A DNA stretch of 46,079 bases from an uncultured Bacillota bacterium (GCA_946623775.1 CAMORJ010000003.1:1-46079); one strand, 5' to 3'; positions 23,825 to 32,762 are shown, counted from the stretch's first letter. Program-made: numbers and translations. The notes: generated from the letters alone by a model not told the origin.

Positions 23825-23878
23825 GAGAAAAATCTTCGTTTTTATTAACTTTTGGGTCGAAAGCGTTCATTTCCTCTA

Positions 23879-23894
23879 CAAAGATAAATCTTTG
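23879..23894. repeat. Palindrome upstream of the suf operon
   Basis: CAAAGAT-AA-ATCTTTG, a perfect 7-2-7 inverted repeat about 30 bases ahead of the suf -35. A possible operator; no known Fe-S regulator site (IscR, Fur, SufR) is matched. Confidence 0.4.
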
Positions 23895-23922
23895 GCGTGC
23901 TCAAAATTGCTTATCACTTTTG

Positions 23923-23951
23923 TTGTGCGGCGGAAATGAGATGTCTAGAAT
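23923..23951 (+). promoter_or_regulatory. Promoter of the suf operon
   Basis: TTGTGC (23923-23928), 17 bases, TAGAAT (23946-23951), with AAAGGAAG before the sufC start. Confidence 0.55.
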
Positions 23952-23978
23952 ATTTAAGCCTTTGGAAAGGAAGCGTCT

Positions 23979-24809
23979 ATGTCGAGTCTAAAAATCAAGA
24001 ACTTACACGTATCGGCCGGTAGCAAGGAAATCCTCCGCGGTGTCGATCTGGAATTGCATGAAGGGGAGACCCTCGCATTGCTTGGTCCTAATGGCCATGG
24101 CAAATCCACATTGCTTGCCGCCATCATGGGAAATCCCGCTTTCACCGTGACCGAAGGCTCCGTCTTCCTCGACGATGTTGACGTATTGTCCCTTTCCGTT
24201 GATGAGCGTTCTAAGGCAGGCCTATTCCTTGCCATGCAGAATCCCGCCGAGATCCCCGGCGTCAATTCCGCCGACTTCCTGAAGATGGCGATGAACGCCC
24301 GCAGGGAGACCCCGATGAAGCTTTTCGAGTTCTATGGCAAACTCCAGAAAGCGTACAAGGAGATGAACATCCCCTTCGAGATGAGCAACCGCAACCTCAA
24401 CGAAGGTTTCTCCGGCGGCGAGAAGAAGAAAAACGAAATCCTGCAGCTCAAATTGCTCAACCCGACCTTTGCGATGCTTGATGAAATCGATTCCGGCTTA
24501 GACGTGGATGCGATTCAGGTCGTCGCCTCCGCCATCCGCGAGGAGCAGGAGAAGGGTCTTGGCTTCCTGGTCATCAGCCATTACGCCAGGCTATACGAAT
24601 TGATTAACCCAACCAGGGCGGCCGTCATGGTCAACGGGCGCATCGCCGTGGCTGGCGGTCCCGAAATCATTGGCCGAATCGACAAGAACGGTTACGAATG
24701 GATCAAGACCGAGCTTGGCATCGAAATCGAGAAGCCGGTAGAGGAAGGTCCAATGAATCAAGTGAGCATCGGCGCCTGCGCCACAAGGGTTGGCTTGGAA
24801 GGAAAATAA
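23979..24809 (+). CDS. sufC: Fe-S assembly ATPase SufC
   Basis: ABC-type ATPase (276 residues) that drives the SufB-SufD scaffold for Fe-S cluster assembly in the cytosol. Walker A GPNGHGKST is near residues 36-44, signature FSGGEKKKNEIL near 146-157 and Walker B FAMLDEIDSGLD near 167-178; the SGGEKKRNEI form is specific to SufC. It carries about 25 extra residues at the C-terminus (from PVEEGPMNQV) compared with most SufC proteins. First gene of the suf operon, one base ahead of the sufD start. Confidence 0.97.
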   Translation: MSSLKIKNLHVSAGSKEILRGVDLELHEGETLALLGPNGHGKSTLLAAIMGNPAFTVTEGSVFLDDVDVLSLSVDERSKAGLFLAMQNPAEIPGVNSADFLKMAMNARRETPMKLFEFYGKLQKAYKEMNIPFEMSNRNLNEGFSGGEKKKNEILQLKLLNPTFAMLDEIDSGLDVDAIQVVASAIREEQEKGLGFLVISHYARLYELINPTRAAVMVNGRIAVAGGPEIIGRIDKNGYEWIKTELGIEIEKPVEEGPMNQVSIGACATRVGLEGK

Positions 24810-24810
24810 G

Positions 24811-25485
24811 ATGATCCTTTCGCTTGTCGATAACGAAATCAAAGACCTCGAATTGGAGGTTAAAGAAGGGGAGCATTTAGACCTTAACATGGTCTGCTTC
24901 CAATCCTTTAAACCCTGCAAAATCGTGGTTAAAGTCCGCGAAAACGGCGTTTTTAGCGGCGCCTTTGCCGACCTTTGCAATTGGTCGGGAAAGGTCGTTG
25001 TGACCGTTGATTTGGAAGAAGGCGCATCAGCTTATTGGCGCGCTGCGTCCATCGCTTCCGGAACCGATAAGAAGGTATTCGATACCTCCGTTTTCCACCT
25101 CGCTCCCCATTCCACCGCCATGATGGCCAACTATGGCATCACCCGCGATGAAAGCCGTTTGAATTTTGCCGGCACAAGCGAAATCCGCAAATTCGCGAAA
25201 GGCGCATCGACTAGGCAAGAAGCGAGAATCATTATTTTTGATCCGAAGAGCGACGGCACTTGCTCGCCCTGCTTGAACATCGACGAAAATGATGTTGTCG
25301 CGTCTCATAGCGCTTCCTGCGGCAAGTTGAGCGAAGACCATTTGTTCTATTTGCTATCTCGCGGTTTGTCTTTGGCCGAGGCCAGAAGGCTTCTGACTCT
25401 TGGTTATTTGAAACCCGTTGTGAACTATTTTGCCGATGAAGCCCTCCGTCAAAGGGTTGATCAAGCTATCGAGGAGGGCGTATGA
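24811..25485 (+). CDS. sufD: SufD, compact form
   Basis: Scaffold subunit of the SufBCD complex, 224 residues instead of about 420. Only the beta-helix core and the C-terminal helices that bind SufC are present. The family-typical C-terminal run DVVASHSASCGKLSEDHLFY, followed by LLSRGLSLAEARRLL, is intact, including the His that matches the cluster-site His of E. coli SufD. The long N-terminal helical domain is missing. The start at 24811 directly follows sufC; an upstream TTG would give seven more residues. Overlaps sufS as ATGA. There is no sign of frameshift before it, so the short form is probably functional. Confidence 0.88.
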   Translation: MILSLVDNEIKDLELEVKEGEHLDLNMVCFQSFKPCKIVVKVRENGVFSGAFADLCNWSGKVVVTVDLEEGASAYWRAASIASGTDKKVFDTSVFHLAPHSTAMMANYGITRDESRLNFAGTSEIRKFAKGASTRQEARIIIFDPKSDGTCSPCLNIDENDVVASHSASCGKLSEDHLFYLLSRGLSLAEARRLLTLGYLKPVVNYFADEALRQRVDQAIEEGV

Positions 25486-26720
25486 GCATTGATGTGAAGA
25501 AGATCCGCGCCGATTTCCCGATGTTCAGAAACGGCATAAAAATGCAAGGCCACGACCTTGTTTTTCTAGACAACGCATCGACTACTTTCAAGCCTGACAG
25601 CGTTCTGGAAGCAGTCACTTCCTATTACACGAATAGGACGAGCAACTCCCATCGCGGCGACTATGACCTTTGCTATGACATGGACGTCGCCGTCTTGTCG
25701 GCCAGAAAGACGATTGCCTCTTTCCTCAATTCCGACTGGAAGGAAATCGTCTTTACCTCGGGCGCCACGGCCTCTCTTAATTTGGTGGCTTTCGGCTATG
25801 CGGCAAAATACCTTGGGCCGAATGATGAAATCCTGTTGACCCAAGCCGAGCATGCATCCAACGTTTTGCCTTGGTATAAAGTCGCTGAAATGACGGGGTG
25901 CAAAATCAATTTCATCCCGCTTGACGAACAGGGTAGATTGACCGTCGAAAACCTCAAAAACACACTCACGCCCTCAACGAAATTGGTTTGCGTGGCTCAC
26001 GTAACCAACGTTTTGGGATATCTTGCTCCGGTGAAGGAATTGGCTAAGGCGTGCCATGAAAATGGAACGCTTTTGTGCGTCGACGGCGCTCAATCCGTGC
26101 CTCATTGCGCAACCGATGTCCGCGATTTGGATTGCGACTTCCTCGCCTTCTCCGGCCATAAGCTCTGCGGTCCGACCGGAATCGGCGTTTTGTATGGCAA
26201 ATTCGAGTTGCTCAGCAAAATGGAACCGTTCATGACGGGCGGCGGAATGAATGCGAAGTTCGATATGTGCGGAGACGTGAATTATCTTGAGCCGCCTCTT
26301 CGCTTCGAAGCCGGGACCCAAAACCTTGAAGGCATATTGGGCCTTGAGGCCGCGGTTCGCTATGTGCAAAGCGTTGGCATGGACAACATTGCCGAGCATG
26401 AGCGCGCTCTGAAGAAATACGCGGTCGAGAAGCTGGCCGCGACAAAGAAAGTCACCATTTACAATGCCGAATCCGAAGCCGGCATCGTGACGTTCAATGT
26501 CGATGGCGTGTTTGCCCAAGACGCCGCTACATATTTGAATTCGCGCGGCATTGCCTGCAGGTCTGGCCAGCATTGCGCCAAAATCCTGAATGACTTTTTG
26601 AAAACCGTCGCCACGGTCCGCGCATCTTTCTATTTTTATACCTCATACGAAGACATCGACGCCTTGGTCGAAGCTGTTACCCACTGCAAGGAGGAATTCC
26701 TGAATGCCTATTTCAATTGA
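25482..26720 (+). CDS. sufS: Cysteine desulfurase SufS
   Basis: PLP-dependent enzyme (412 residues) that takes sulfur from cysteine and passes it, as persulfide, to SufU. PLP Lys227 lies in SGHKLCGPTG, Asp201 and Gln204 in DGAQS, and the active Cys365 in RSGQHCAKIL. The family usually has RAGHHCA here; the Ser-Gly-Gln variant is conservative. Length is normal for group II desulfurases. Its C-terminus overlaps sufU by 17 bases. Confidence 0.97.
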   Translation: MSIDVKKIRADFPMFRNGIKMQGHDLVFLDNASTTFKPDSVLEAVTSYYTNRTSNSHRGDYDLCYDMDVAVLSARKTIASFLNSDWKEIVFTSGATASLNLVAFGYAAKYLGPNDEILLTQAEHASNVLPWYKVAEMTGCKINFIPLDEQGRLTVENLKNTLTPSTKLVCVAHVTNVLGYLAPVKELAKACHENGTLLCVDGAQSVPHCATDVRDLDCDFLAFSGHKLCGPTGIGVLYGKFELLSKMEPFMTGGGMNAKFDMCGDVNYLEPPLRFEAGTQNLEGILGLEAAVRYVQSVGMDNIAEHERALKKYAVEKLAATKKVTIYNAESEAGIVTFNVDGVFAQDAATYLNSRGIACRSGQHCAKILNDFLKTVATVRASFYFYTSYEDIDALVEAVTHCKEEFLNAYFN

Positions 26721-27156
26721 ACTGACTCCGGATATCATGCGTGAGATAATCCTCGATCACGCCTCCTCCCCCCGTCACAAAATCGTTCCATCGGAGGAAG
26801 GTTATCTTTCAATGCATTCCTCTTCCGTCAATTGCATCGATGACATCGACGTTTATCTTAAAGAAGACGGAAGCGGCTTCATTTCTGATGCGAGGTGGGA
26901 AGGAACGGCCTGCACGATTTCCACAGCGTCCACCGATATCCTCTGCGACTTGCTCATCGGCAAGAAAAAAGAGGATGCCCTGTACATGATTGAGCAGTAC
27001 ACCAAAATGCTGCACGAAGAAGAGTACGACGCTTCTGTACTAGAAGAAGCGCTCGCCTTCATGAACACATCGAAACAGGCCGCCCGCATCCATTGCGCGA
27101 CCATCGGCTGGGACGCCGTTTCCGAATTGCTCAAGGAGCATCACCATGAGTCTTGA
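26704..27156 (+). CDS. sufU: Sulfur-transfer protein SufU
   Basis: Zinc-containing partner of SufS in Bacilli (150 residues). The three metal Cys are at 44 (VNCIDD), 70 (GTACTIS) and 131 (IHCATIGW), with Asp46 or Asp47 as fourth ligand. The usual NPxCGD around the first Cys is changed to VNCIDD. It accepts sulfane sulfur from SufS Cys365 and delivers it to SufB. It overlaps sufB by 11 bases and has an internal Shine-Dalgarno-like stretch (AAGGAG) at the sufS end. Confidence 0.93.
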   Translation: MPISIELTPDIMREIILDHASSPRHKIVPSEEGYLSMHSSSVNCIDDIDVYLKEDGSGFISDARWEGTACTISTASTDILCDLLIGKKKEDALYMIEQYTKMLHEEEYDASVLEEALAFMNTSKQAARIHCATIGWDAVSELLKEHHHES

Positions 27157-28552
27157 AGATCAAAAGGAACTTTTAGAAGGCGAATACCAGTATGGCTTCA
27201 GGGATGAAGACGTCTCTATTTTCTCCACGGGCAAAGGCTTGACCGAAGAAGTGGTGCGCGAGATCTCCAAAGCCAAGGGCGAGCCTGAGTGGATGCTTGA
27301 ATTCCGTTTGAAGGCATTCCGTATTTTCCAAGCGATGCCCATGCCGAAATTCGGCCCGAGCCTCGACTTCATGGACTTTGATTCCTATACGTATTTCACC
27401 CGCGTCGCTTCCAATGAGGAAACCTCGTGGGACGACGTTCCTGAAGCGGTCAAAAACACTTTCCAAAAACTCGGTATTCCTGAAGCCGAGCAGAAATTCT
27501 TGGCTGGCGTCTCCACCCAATATGAGTCTGAGGTCGTTTACCACAACATGCTCGAGGAGGTGCGCGAGAAGGGCGTTATCTTCTTGTCCACAGATATGGG
27601 TTTGAAGTTATTCCCCGAAATCTTCAAAAAATATTTCGCGACCGTCATCCCCATCGCGGATAGCAAGTTCTCCGCTTTGAATTCCGCTTGCTGGAGCGGC
27701 GGCTCGTTCATTTACGTTCCGAAAGGCGTCAAATTGGAAAAGCCCCTCCAGTCTTATTTCCGCATCAACAATGAGAAGACGGGGCAATTCGAACGCACCC
27801 TCATCATCGCCGATGAAGGAGCGGACATCCATTACGTAGAAGGATGCACGGCCCCCATATATTCCAAAGAATCATTGCATGTCGGCGTCGTCGAAATCAT
27901 CGTCGAAAAAGGCGCCCATGTCAGGTATACGACCATTCAAAACTGGTCCAACAACATTTTGAATCTTGTCACCCAGCGTTCGCGCGTTGAGGAAGATGGC
28001 TTCATGGAATGGGTCGACGGCAACATCGGCTCCATGATGACGATGAAATACCCTGCTTGCGTTTTGAATGGCGACAGGGCCCGCGGATCGACGATTTCGA
28101 TTGCCGTCGGCGGCAAAGGGCAATACCAAGACGCTGGCGCGAGGATGATTCACGTCGGAAAGAACACATCATCCACCATTATCTCGAAATCCATCGTTCA
28201 TGGCGGAGGCGTCGCCAATTACCGTGGCACCGTTCGTTTTATGCCCAACGCCACCGGTTCCAAATCCCATGTTGAGTGCGACACGTTGATTCTTGATGAG
28301 GAATCCCGTTCCGACACCATCCCGAACAACCAAACCAAAAACAACGATTCCTATATCGAACACGAAGCAACCGTATCCAAAATCAGCGAAGAGCAACTCT
28401 TCTACCTTATGAGCCGCGGCCTCACCAAAGAACAGGCGACCCAAATGATCGTCATGGGCTTCATTGAACCGTTCTCCAAAGAACTTCCAATGGAATATGC
28501 CGTTGAACTCAACCGCCTCATCAAAATGGACATGGAAGGTTCGGTCGGATGA
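27146..28552 (+). CDS. sufB: Fe-S cluster scaffold SufB
   Basis: Main scaffold subunit, 468 residues, full length for the family. Characteristic segments include KLFPEIFKKYFATVIP, SGGSFIYVPKGVKLEKPLQSYF, NNILNLVTQRS, and the end HEATVSKISEEQLFYLMSRG. The conserved Cys in HVECDTLILD and the Glu/His set of the beta-helix tunnel are present. Forms the SufBC2D complex with the two upstream products. Its stop overlaps the mnmG start as ATGA, tying Fe-S assembly to tRNA modification. Confidence 0.97.
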   Translation: MSLEDQKELLEGEYQYGFRDEDVSIFSTGKGLTEEVVREISKAKGEPEWMLEFRLKAFRIFQAMPMPKFGPSLDFMDFDSYTYFTRVASNEETSWDDVPEAVKNTFQKLGIPEAEQKFLAGVSTQYESEVVYHNMLEEVREKGVIFLSTDMGLKLFPEIFKKYFATVIPIADSKFSALNSACWSGGSFIYVPKGVKLEKPLQSYFRINNEKTGQFERTLIIADEGADIHYVEGCTAPIYSKESLHVGVVEIIVEKGAHVRYTTIQNWSNNILNLVTQRSRVEEDGFMEWVDGNIGSMMTMKYPACVLNGDRARGSTISIAVGGKGQYQDAGARMIHVGKNTSSTIISKSIVHGGGVANYRGTVRFMPNATGSKSHVECDTLILDEESRSDTIPNNQTKNNDSYIEHEATVSKISEEQLFYLMSRGLTKEQATQMIVMGFIEPFSKELPMEYAVELNRLIKMDMEGSVG

Positions 28553-30423
28553 GCTTCGATTACGATGTGATTGTCGTCGGCGGAGGTCACGCCGGCGTAG
28601 AAGCAAGCCACGCAGCAGCCGTGATGGGCATGCGTACTCTTTTGATTACGCTGAACAAGCATATGATTGCCAACATGCCCTGCAACCCCCATATCGGTGG
28701 GTCGGCAAAGGGAGTGGTCGTCCGTGAAGTCGACGCCTTGGGCGGACTCATGGGGAAAGCTGCTGACCATAGGCCTTTGCAGATCAAAATGCTCAATACC
28801 GGCAAAGGCCCTGGTGTCCAATGCTTGAGGTCTCAACAAGATAAGCGCGGATACCCAGAATATGTGCAAAAACTTCTTGAAAGTACGCAAAACCTTGAGA
28901 TTCTAGAAGCAGAAGTGGTTGATTTGCTTCATGATGATCATCGCGTTTTGGGCGTTATTCTCGCTGATAAAAAAGAGATTTCTAGCCAGGCCGTAATCAT
29001 TACGACCGGCACCTATTTAAACGGCGCAATCATTTCCGGCTCCTCTTCCGTTCCCGGCGGTCCTGATGGAGAAAAAGCGTCCCTCGGCCTAACCGAGAGC
29101 TTGGAGAGAATGGGTGTCAAGACGTGGCGCTTAAAGACCGGAACGCCTCCTCGCATCGCCAAATCTACCATCGACTTTTCGCAGATGGGCATAGAGGAAG
29201 GCTCGGACGATAAACTTGCCTTCTCCTATGAAACCGAAGTGTTCACCCCGCTAAGCAAACAGCTGCCTTGCTATTTGCTTTATACGAACGATGAGACGCA
29301 TCGCATTATCCATGAGCATTTAAACGAAAGCGCGTTATTCAATGGCCTGATTAATTCCGTTGGTCCCCGTTACTGCCCTTCGATCGAAAGCAAACTGGTT
29401 CGCTTTGCGGATAAGCCGCGCCATCAGCTATTTTTGGAACCTGAATTCTTTGAGGGCGAATCGTTCTATCTCCAGGGATTCTCAACTGGCATGCCGCATG
29501 ATATCCAAGAGCAAATGGTTCATAGTCTCCATGGCTTGGAACATGCCAAACTTTTGAAATATGCCTACCAGATTGAATATGATGCCATTGAGCCGCTTCA
29601 ATTCGATGCGACATTGAGAGTGAAAAAATACCAAGGCCTCTATGGCGCTGGGCAGATCGTCGGCACTTCTGGTTATGAGGAAGCTGCTGGGCTCGGCATT
29701 ATGGCGGGCATCAACGCCGTTCTGGCTATTCGCGGCGAGCCGCCGTTTATTTTGAAGCGCAACGAATCCTATATCGGCGTCATGATCGATGATTTGGTTA
29801 CCAAAGGAACCGAAGAGCCTTATCGTCTTTTATCGTCAAGGGCGGAATACCGCTTGCTACTGAGGCATGATAACGCCGACCTTCGTTTGACCGAATACGG
29901 GTACCGTCTTGGCCTAATTCAGCGACCCCGTTACATCAAATTCGTAGAAAAATATAAGAAAATCGACGAGATTATTTCATTGCTGTCGACCCATAATGTG
30001 GCAGACAGGGAAGGGCTTAATTCCTACTTCGAAGAGCTTGGATATGCGACTACTACCGATGGCTGGAAAGGCATCGATATCCTCCGCCGTCCACGCATCA
30101 AATACGCTAGGCTGGCCAAACTCATGGACTGCCTTGAAGGATATGAATTAGATGATGAATCCATATTAGCGCTCGAAACCAAGGTAAAATATGAAGGCTA
30201 TATCAAGAAGCAGCAAAAGGAAGCCGAGGCTCTTTTGAGAGAAGAAGGCATGCCATTATCCCCTGACATCGATTATCTCCATATGGATGGTTTGAGGTTG
30301 GAGGCCAGGCAAAAGCTTGACGCCGTTAAGCCGTTGACCGTTGCGCAAGCCGCAAGAATTTCCGGGGTCAACCCCGCTGATATCTCGATATTGCTCATCA
30401 ATCTGCGGAGGGAGAAAAAATGA
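28549..30423 (+). CDS. mnmG: tRNA uridine-5-carboxymethylaminomethyl enzyme MnmG
   Basis: FAD-dependent subunit (624 residues) of the MnmE-MnmG complex that modifies U34 of tRNAs. The FAD motif GGGHAGVEAS is at 11-20, followed by the invariant NPHIGGSAKG (about 46-55), LKTGTPPRI, and the second dinucleotide motif GQIVGTSGYEEAAGLG. The C-terminal helical part (about 540-620) that binds MnmE is complete. mnmE is not in the window. Normally upstream of rsmG in Bacilli, as here. The start overlaps sufB. Confidence 0.97.
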   Translation: MSFDYDVIVVGGGHAGVEASHAAAVMGMRTLLITLNKHMIANMPCNPHIGGSAKGVVVREVDALGGLMGKAADHRPLQIKMLNTGKGPGVQCLRSQQDKRGYPEYVQKLLESTQNLEILEAEVVDLLHDDHRVLGVILADKKEISSQAVIITTGTYLNGAIISGSSSVPGGPDGEKASLGLTESLERMGVKTWRLKTGTPPRIAKSTIDFSQMGIEEGSDDKLAFSYETEVFTPLSKQLPCYLLYTNDETHRIIHEHLNESALFNGLINSVGPRYCPSIESKLVRFADKPRHQLFLEPEFFEGESFYLQGFSTGMPHDIQEQMVHSLHGLEHAKLLKYAYQIEYDAIEPLQFDATLRVKKYQGLYGAGQIVGTSGYEEAAGLGIMAGINAVLAIRGEPPFILKRNESYIGVMIDDLVTKGTEEPYRLLSSRAEYRLLLRHDNADLRLTEYGYRLGLIQRPRYIKFVEKYKKIDEIISLLSTHNVADREGLNSYFEELGYATTTDGWKGIDILRRPRIKYARLAKLMDCLEGYELDDESILALETKVKYEGYIKKQQKEAEALLREEGMPLSPDIDYLHMDGLRLEARQKLDAVKPLTVAQAARISGVNPADISILLINLRREKK

Positions 30424-31121
30424 ACTATCAGGAAATGGCTGCGTTGTTGGCGGAAAAAGGAATCGTTCTCCCTGAAGATGCAGAATCGAAATTCGCCCTC
30501 TATGCCTCTCTCTTAAAAGAATGGAATGAGAAGATGAATCTCACTTCCATCGTTGAGCCGGAAGAAGTATATGAAAAGCATTTTTATGACAGCCTCTTGA
30601 TTGCTCATGGCTTTTCTTTTGACAACAAAAAGATCGCCGACATCGGCTCTGGTGCAGGCTTTCCCGGCATGGCTATTGCCATTGCGTTCCCAAAGGCCAA
30701 AGTCACTCTGATCGATGCCACAAAAAAGAAATTCGCCTTCTTGGAAGAAGTGAAAAAACAGTGTGCTGTCGAGAACGTTTCGTTCGCGCTTGGCAGGGTT
30801 GAGGAAATGAAAACATCAAGAGAGCGTTTCGATGTCGTTACCTCTCGTGGCTTCGCCGCTTTGCCGGTGTTTGTTGAAGTGGGGGTACCTCTATTGAAGG
30901 TTGGAGGGACATTGCTTGCAATGAAAGGCTCCAAAGGCGGTGAAGAACTCCATGCCGCCACCTCGGCTTTAAAGAAATTGAATACCAACCTCTCTGACTC
31001 GAAAAAAGAGATTCTTCCAAGCGATGAAAGCGTCCGCATAAATTATTACTTCACCAAAAAAGGGCGGACCCCTGATCGATTTCCGAGGTCTTGGGCCGAA
31101 ATTCTCAAGAAGCCTCTCTAA
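30420..31121 (+). CDS. rsmG: 16S rRNA m7G527 methyltransferase RsmG
   Basis: SAM-dependent methyltransferase, 233 residues. The substrate-recognition start KEWNEKMNLTSIVEPEEVYEKHFYDSL (about 33-60, shown in family-typical order) is followed by the SAM-binding IADIGSGAGFPGMA near 72-85. It methylates G527 of 16S rRNA. Overlaps mnmG as ATGA. Ends 47 bases before parA, in a gap that holds the parS-like inverted repeat. Confidence 0.95.
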   Translation: MNYQEMAALLAEKGIVLPEDAESKFALYASLLKEWNEKMNLTSIVEPEEVYEKHFYDSLLIAHGFSFDNKKIADIGSGAGFPGMAIAIAFPKAKVTLIDATKKKFAFLEEVKKQCAVENVSFALGRVEEMKTSRERFDVVTSRGFAALPVFVEVGVPLLKVGGTLLAMKGSKGGEELHAATSALKKLNTNLSDSKKEILPSDESVRINYYFTKKGRTPDRFPRSWAEILKKPL

Positions 31122-31123
31122 TC

Positions 31124-31147
31124 GTGAAACTACTTTAATTGTTTCAC
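31124..31147. promoter_or_regulatory. Inverted repeat of parS half-sites in swapped order
   Basis: GTGAAAC (31124-31130), ten bases, GTTTCAC (31141-31147). The canonical parS is TGTTTCAC followed directly by GTGAAACA. Here the same half-sites (8/8 and 7/8 matches) are in the opposite order with a spacer. No T run follows, so it is not a terminator. It lies just before the parA -10, where binding could control parAB. Confidence 0.5.
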
Positions 31148-31156
31148 AGCAGAGCG

Positions 31157-31162
31157 TAAAAT
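31157..31162 (+). promoter_or_regulatory. -10 box of a leaderless parAB transcript
   Basis: TAAAAT, six bases before the parA ATG. No Shine-Dalgarno. A -35-like TTTAAT lies 17 bases upstream. Confidence 0.5.
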
Positions 31163-31168
31163 CTCGTT

Positions 31169-31942
31169 ATGATCACCATTGCTATAGCAAACCAAAAAGG
31201 AGGCGTCGGAAAGACCACTACGGCTATCAACCTTTCCGCGTCTTTGGCTCACTTGGGCCGAAAAACGTTGCTCATCGACCTTGATCCTCAAGGGAATTCC
31301 GGCAGAGGCGTCGGCATAGATATCTCCATGCCGGAATTAACCGTGTTTGAATCCCTTTCGAAAGGCGTTCCCTTAAAGGATTGCATCCTCCACACCAGCT
31401 TCGATGGATTGGATATCATTCCCGCGAATCTTCGTTTGGCCTCTTTCGAAGCGTCTTTGTATGAGAATCCTTTGCCCGAGCCATTCCTATTGCTGCGCAA
31501 AAGGATGGAAGAACTTGGAAGCGACGGCTATGACTATGTGATTTTGGATTGCCCTCCATCTTTGGGCTTGCTAAGCATCAACGCGCTTGCCGCATCCAAC
31601 TCCGTCATCATTCCGATTCAATGCGAGTACTTTGCGCTTGAAGCCGTTGCTGCGATTTTGTCAACCGTCAGCAAGGTCCAAGCCGCTCAGAACCCTGATT
31701 TAAGAATCGAAGGCTTCTTGCTTACGATGTACGATTCGAGGACCCAGCTTGGAACCGAAATTTCCTCTGAGGTGCGCCATCTTTTCAAAGAGAATACCTT
31801 CCTTACCTCCATTCCGAGGAACCAATCGATAGCCGAAAGTCAAGCAAGGCAGGTTCCTGCCCTTGCGTTCCGCCCCAACAGTCAGGGCGCTACTGCGTAT
31901 TTAGCGCTAGCGAGAGAGGTTATCGATCATGAAGAAAGGTAG
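31169..31942 (+). CDS. parA: Chromosome-partitioning ATPase ParA/Soj
   Basis: Walker-type ATPase of 257 residues with the deviant Walker A KGGVGKTTTAIN (10-21) and the second motif DLDPQGN near 39-45. It works with ParB and parS sites to segregate the chromosome and, in Bacilli, to tune DnaA. The arrangement mnmG-rsmG-parA-parB is the common Gram-positive order, usually close to the replication origin. It overlaps parB by 14 bases. Confidence 0.95.
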   Translation: MITIAIANQKGGVGKTTTAINLSASLAHLGRKTLLIDLDPQGNSGRGVGIDISMPELTVFESLSKGVPLKDCILHTSFDGLDIIPANLRLASFEASLYENPLPEPFLLLRKRMEELGSDGYDYVILDCPPSLGLLSINALAASNSVIIPIQCEYFALEAVAAILSTVSKVQAAQNPDLRIEGFLLTMYDSRTQLGTEISSEVRHLFKENTFLTSIPRNQSIAESQARQVPALAFRPNSQGATAYLALAREVIDHEER

Positions 31943-32762
31943 TAAGCCGATTTTATCCGCTTCTCTTTCTGAACTGATTGAGAAGTTTTCCCGCGAAGAC
32001 GTAATCGCGGTCATGGAGAAGGAATATCAATCCGCTCCAGCCAAATTAATCCCCATTTCTCTCATTGACGATACTAAGTTCATCTCGGATGTCCTTTTTC
32101 CCGAAGACACAATCGAAATCTTTGCCAAAGGGCTAAAGGAAAAAGGGTTTTATAATCCTTTGGTCGTCAGAAAAAAGGGCAAAGAACGTTATGAAGTCGT
32201 TCTTGGAAGAAAACGTTTCTTCGGCGCCCAAAAAGCCGGAATTCTTTCTTTGCCATGCGTTATCGCAAACGTCGGCGACGAAGAAGAGCTGCTGATGCTT
32301 TTGGCGGATACCCGTGACAACCGAGACTCCAACGTTGTTGAGATGGCTTTGGTTTGCCAGGCGCTGGCGAAGCGTTTTGGTTATTCCCAAAAGACTTTGG
32401 CCGAGCTCTCCCATCAATCAAGGAGCCAAATCACCAACACTCTTCGTATCCTCAGGCTCCCTAAATCTGTTAGGGACGACATTTGCTTAGGCAAACTCAG
32501 CTATGGACATGCCAGGGCGGTTGCAAGCCTCGATGGGGAACGCTTGAGGGTCGCGTTGCGGAAAATATTCGACGAAAAAATGTCTGTTCGCGATACCGAA
32601 AGATATGTGAAATCGCTTGGCCAATCCGATCCATTTCAGAATGAAGAAATCATAAAAGAGGCGACCCGTGCATCGGAAGTTATCGAGAAAAAGAAATCGC
32701 TGACCTTAGTTTTTGATTCGGAAGAAGCAAAGCAGGAATTCCTGAGCTCCTTGATTGGATAG
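31929..32762 (+). CDS. parB: ParB/Spo0J-family partition protein
   Basis: A 277-residue DNA-binding CTPase. The N-terminal domain starts at LIPISLIDDTKFISD (about 37-51). The CTP-binding box appears as VVLGRKRFFGAQKAG near 96-110, where most ParB proteins have GERRFRAA. The helix-turn-helix is at YSQKTLAELSHQSRSQITNTLRILRLP near 157-183. The third CTPase box is RDNRDSNVVEMA instead of ENIQREDLNPIEEA, so it is a divergent member. It could be the Noc-like paralogue, but the adjacent parA favours ParB. Confidence 0.9.
   Translation: MKKGSKPILSASLSELIEKFSREDVIAVMEKEYQSAPAKLIPISLIDDTKFISDVLFPEDTIEIFAKGLKEKGFYNPLVVRKKGKERYEVVLGRKRFFGAQKAGILSLPCVIANVGDEEELLMLLADTRDNRDSNVVEMALVCQALAKRFGYSQKTLAELSHQSRSQITNTLRILRLPKSVRDDICLGKLSYGHARAVASLDGERLRVALRKIFDEKMSVRDTERYVKSLGQSDPFQNEEIIKEATRASEVIEKKKSLTLVFDSEEAKQEFLSSLIG

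Noticed and set aside
31124..31147. Terminator of rsmG
   Set aside because: The stem is not followed by a T run, and the sequence matches parS half-sites instead.
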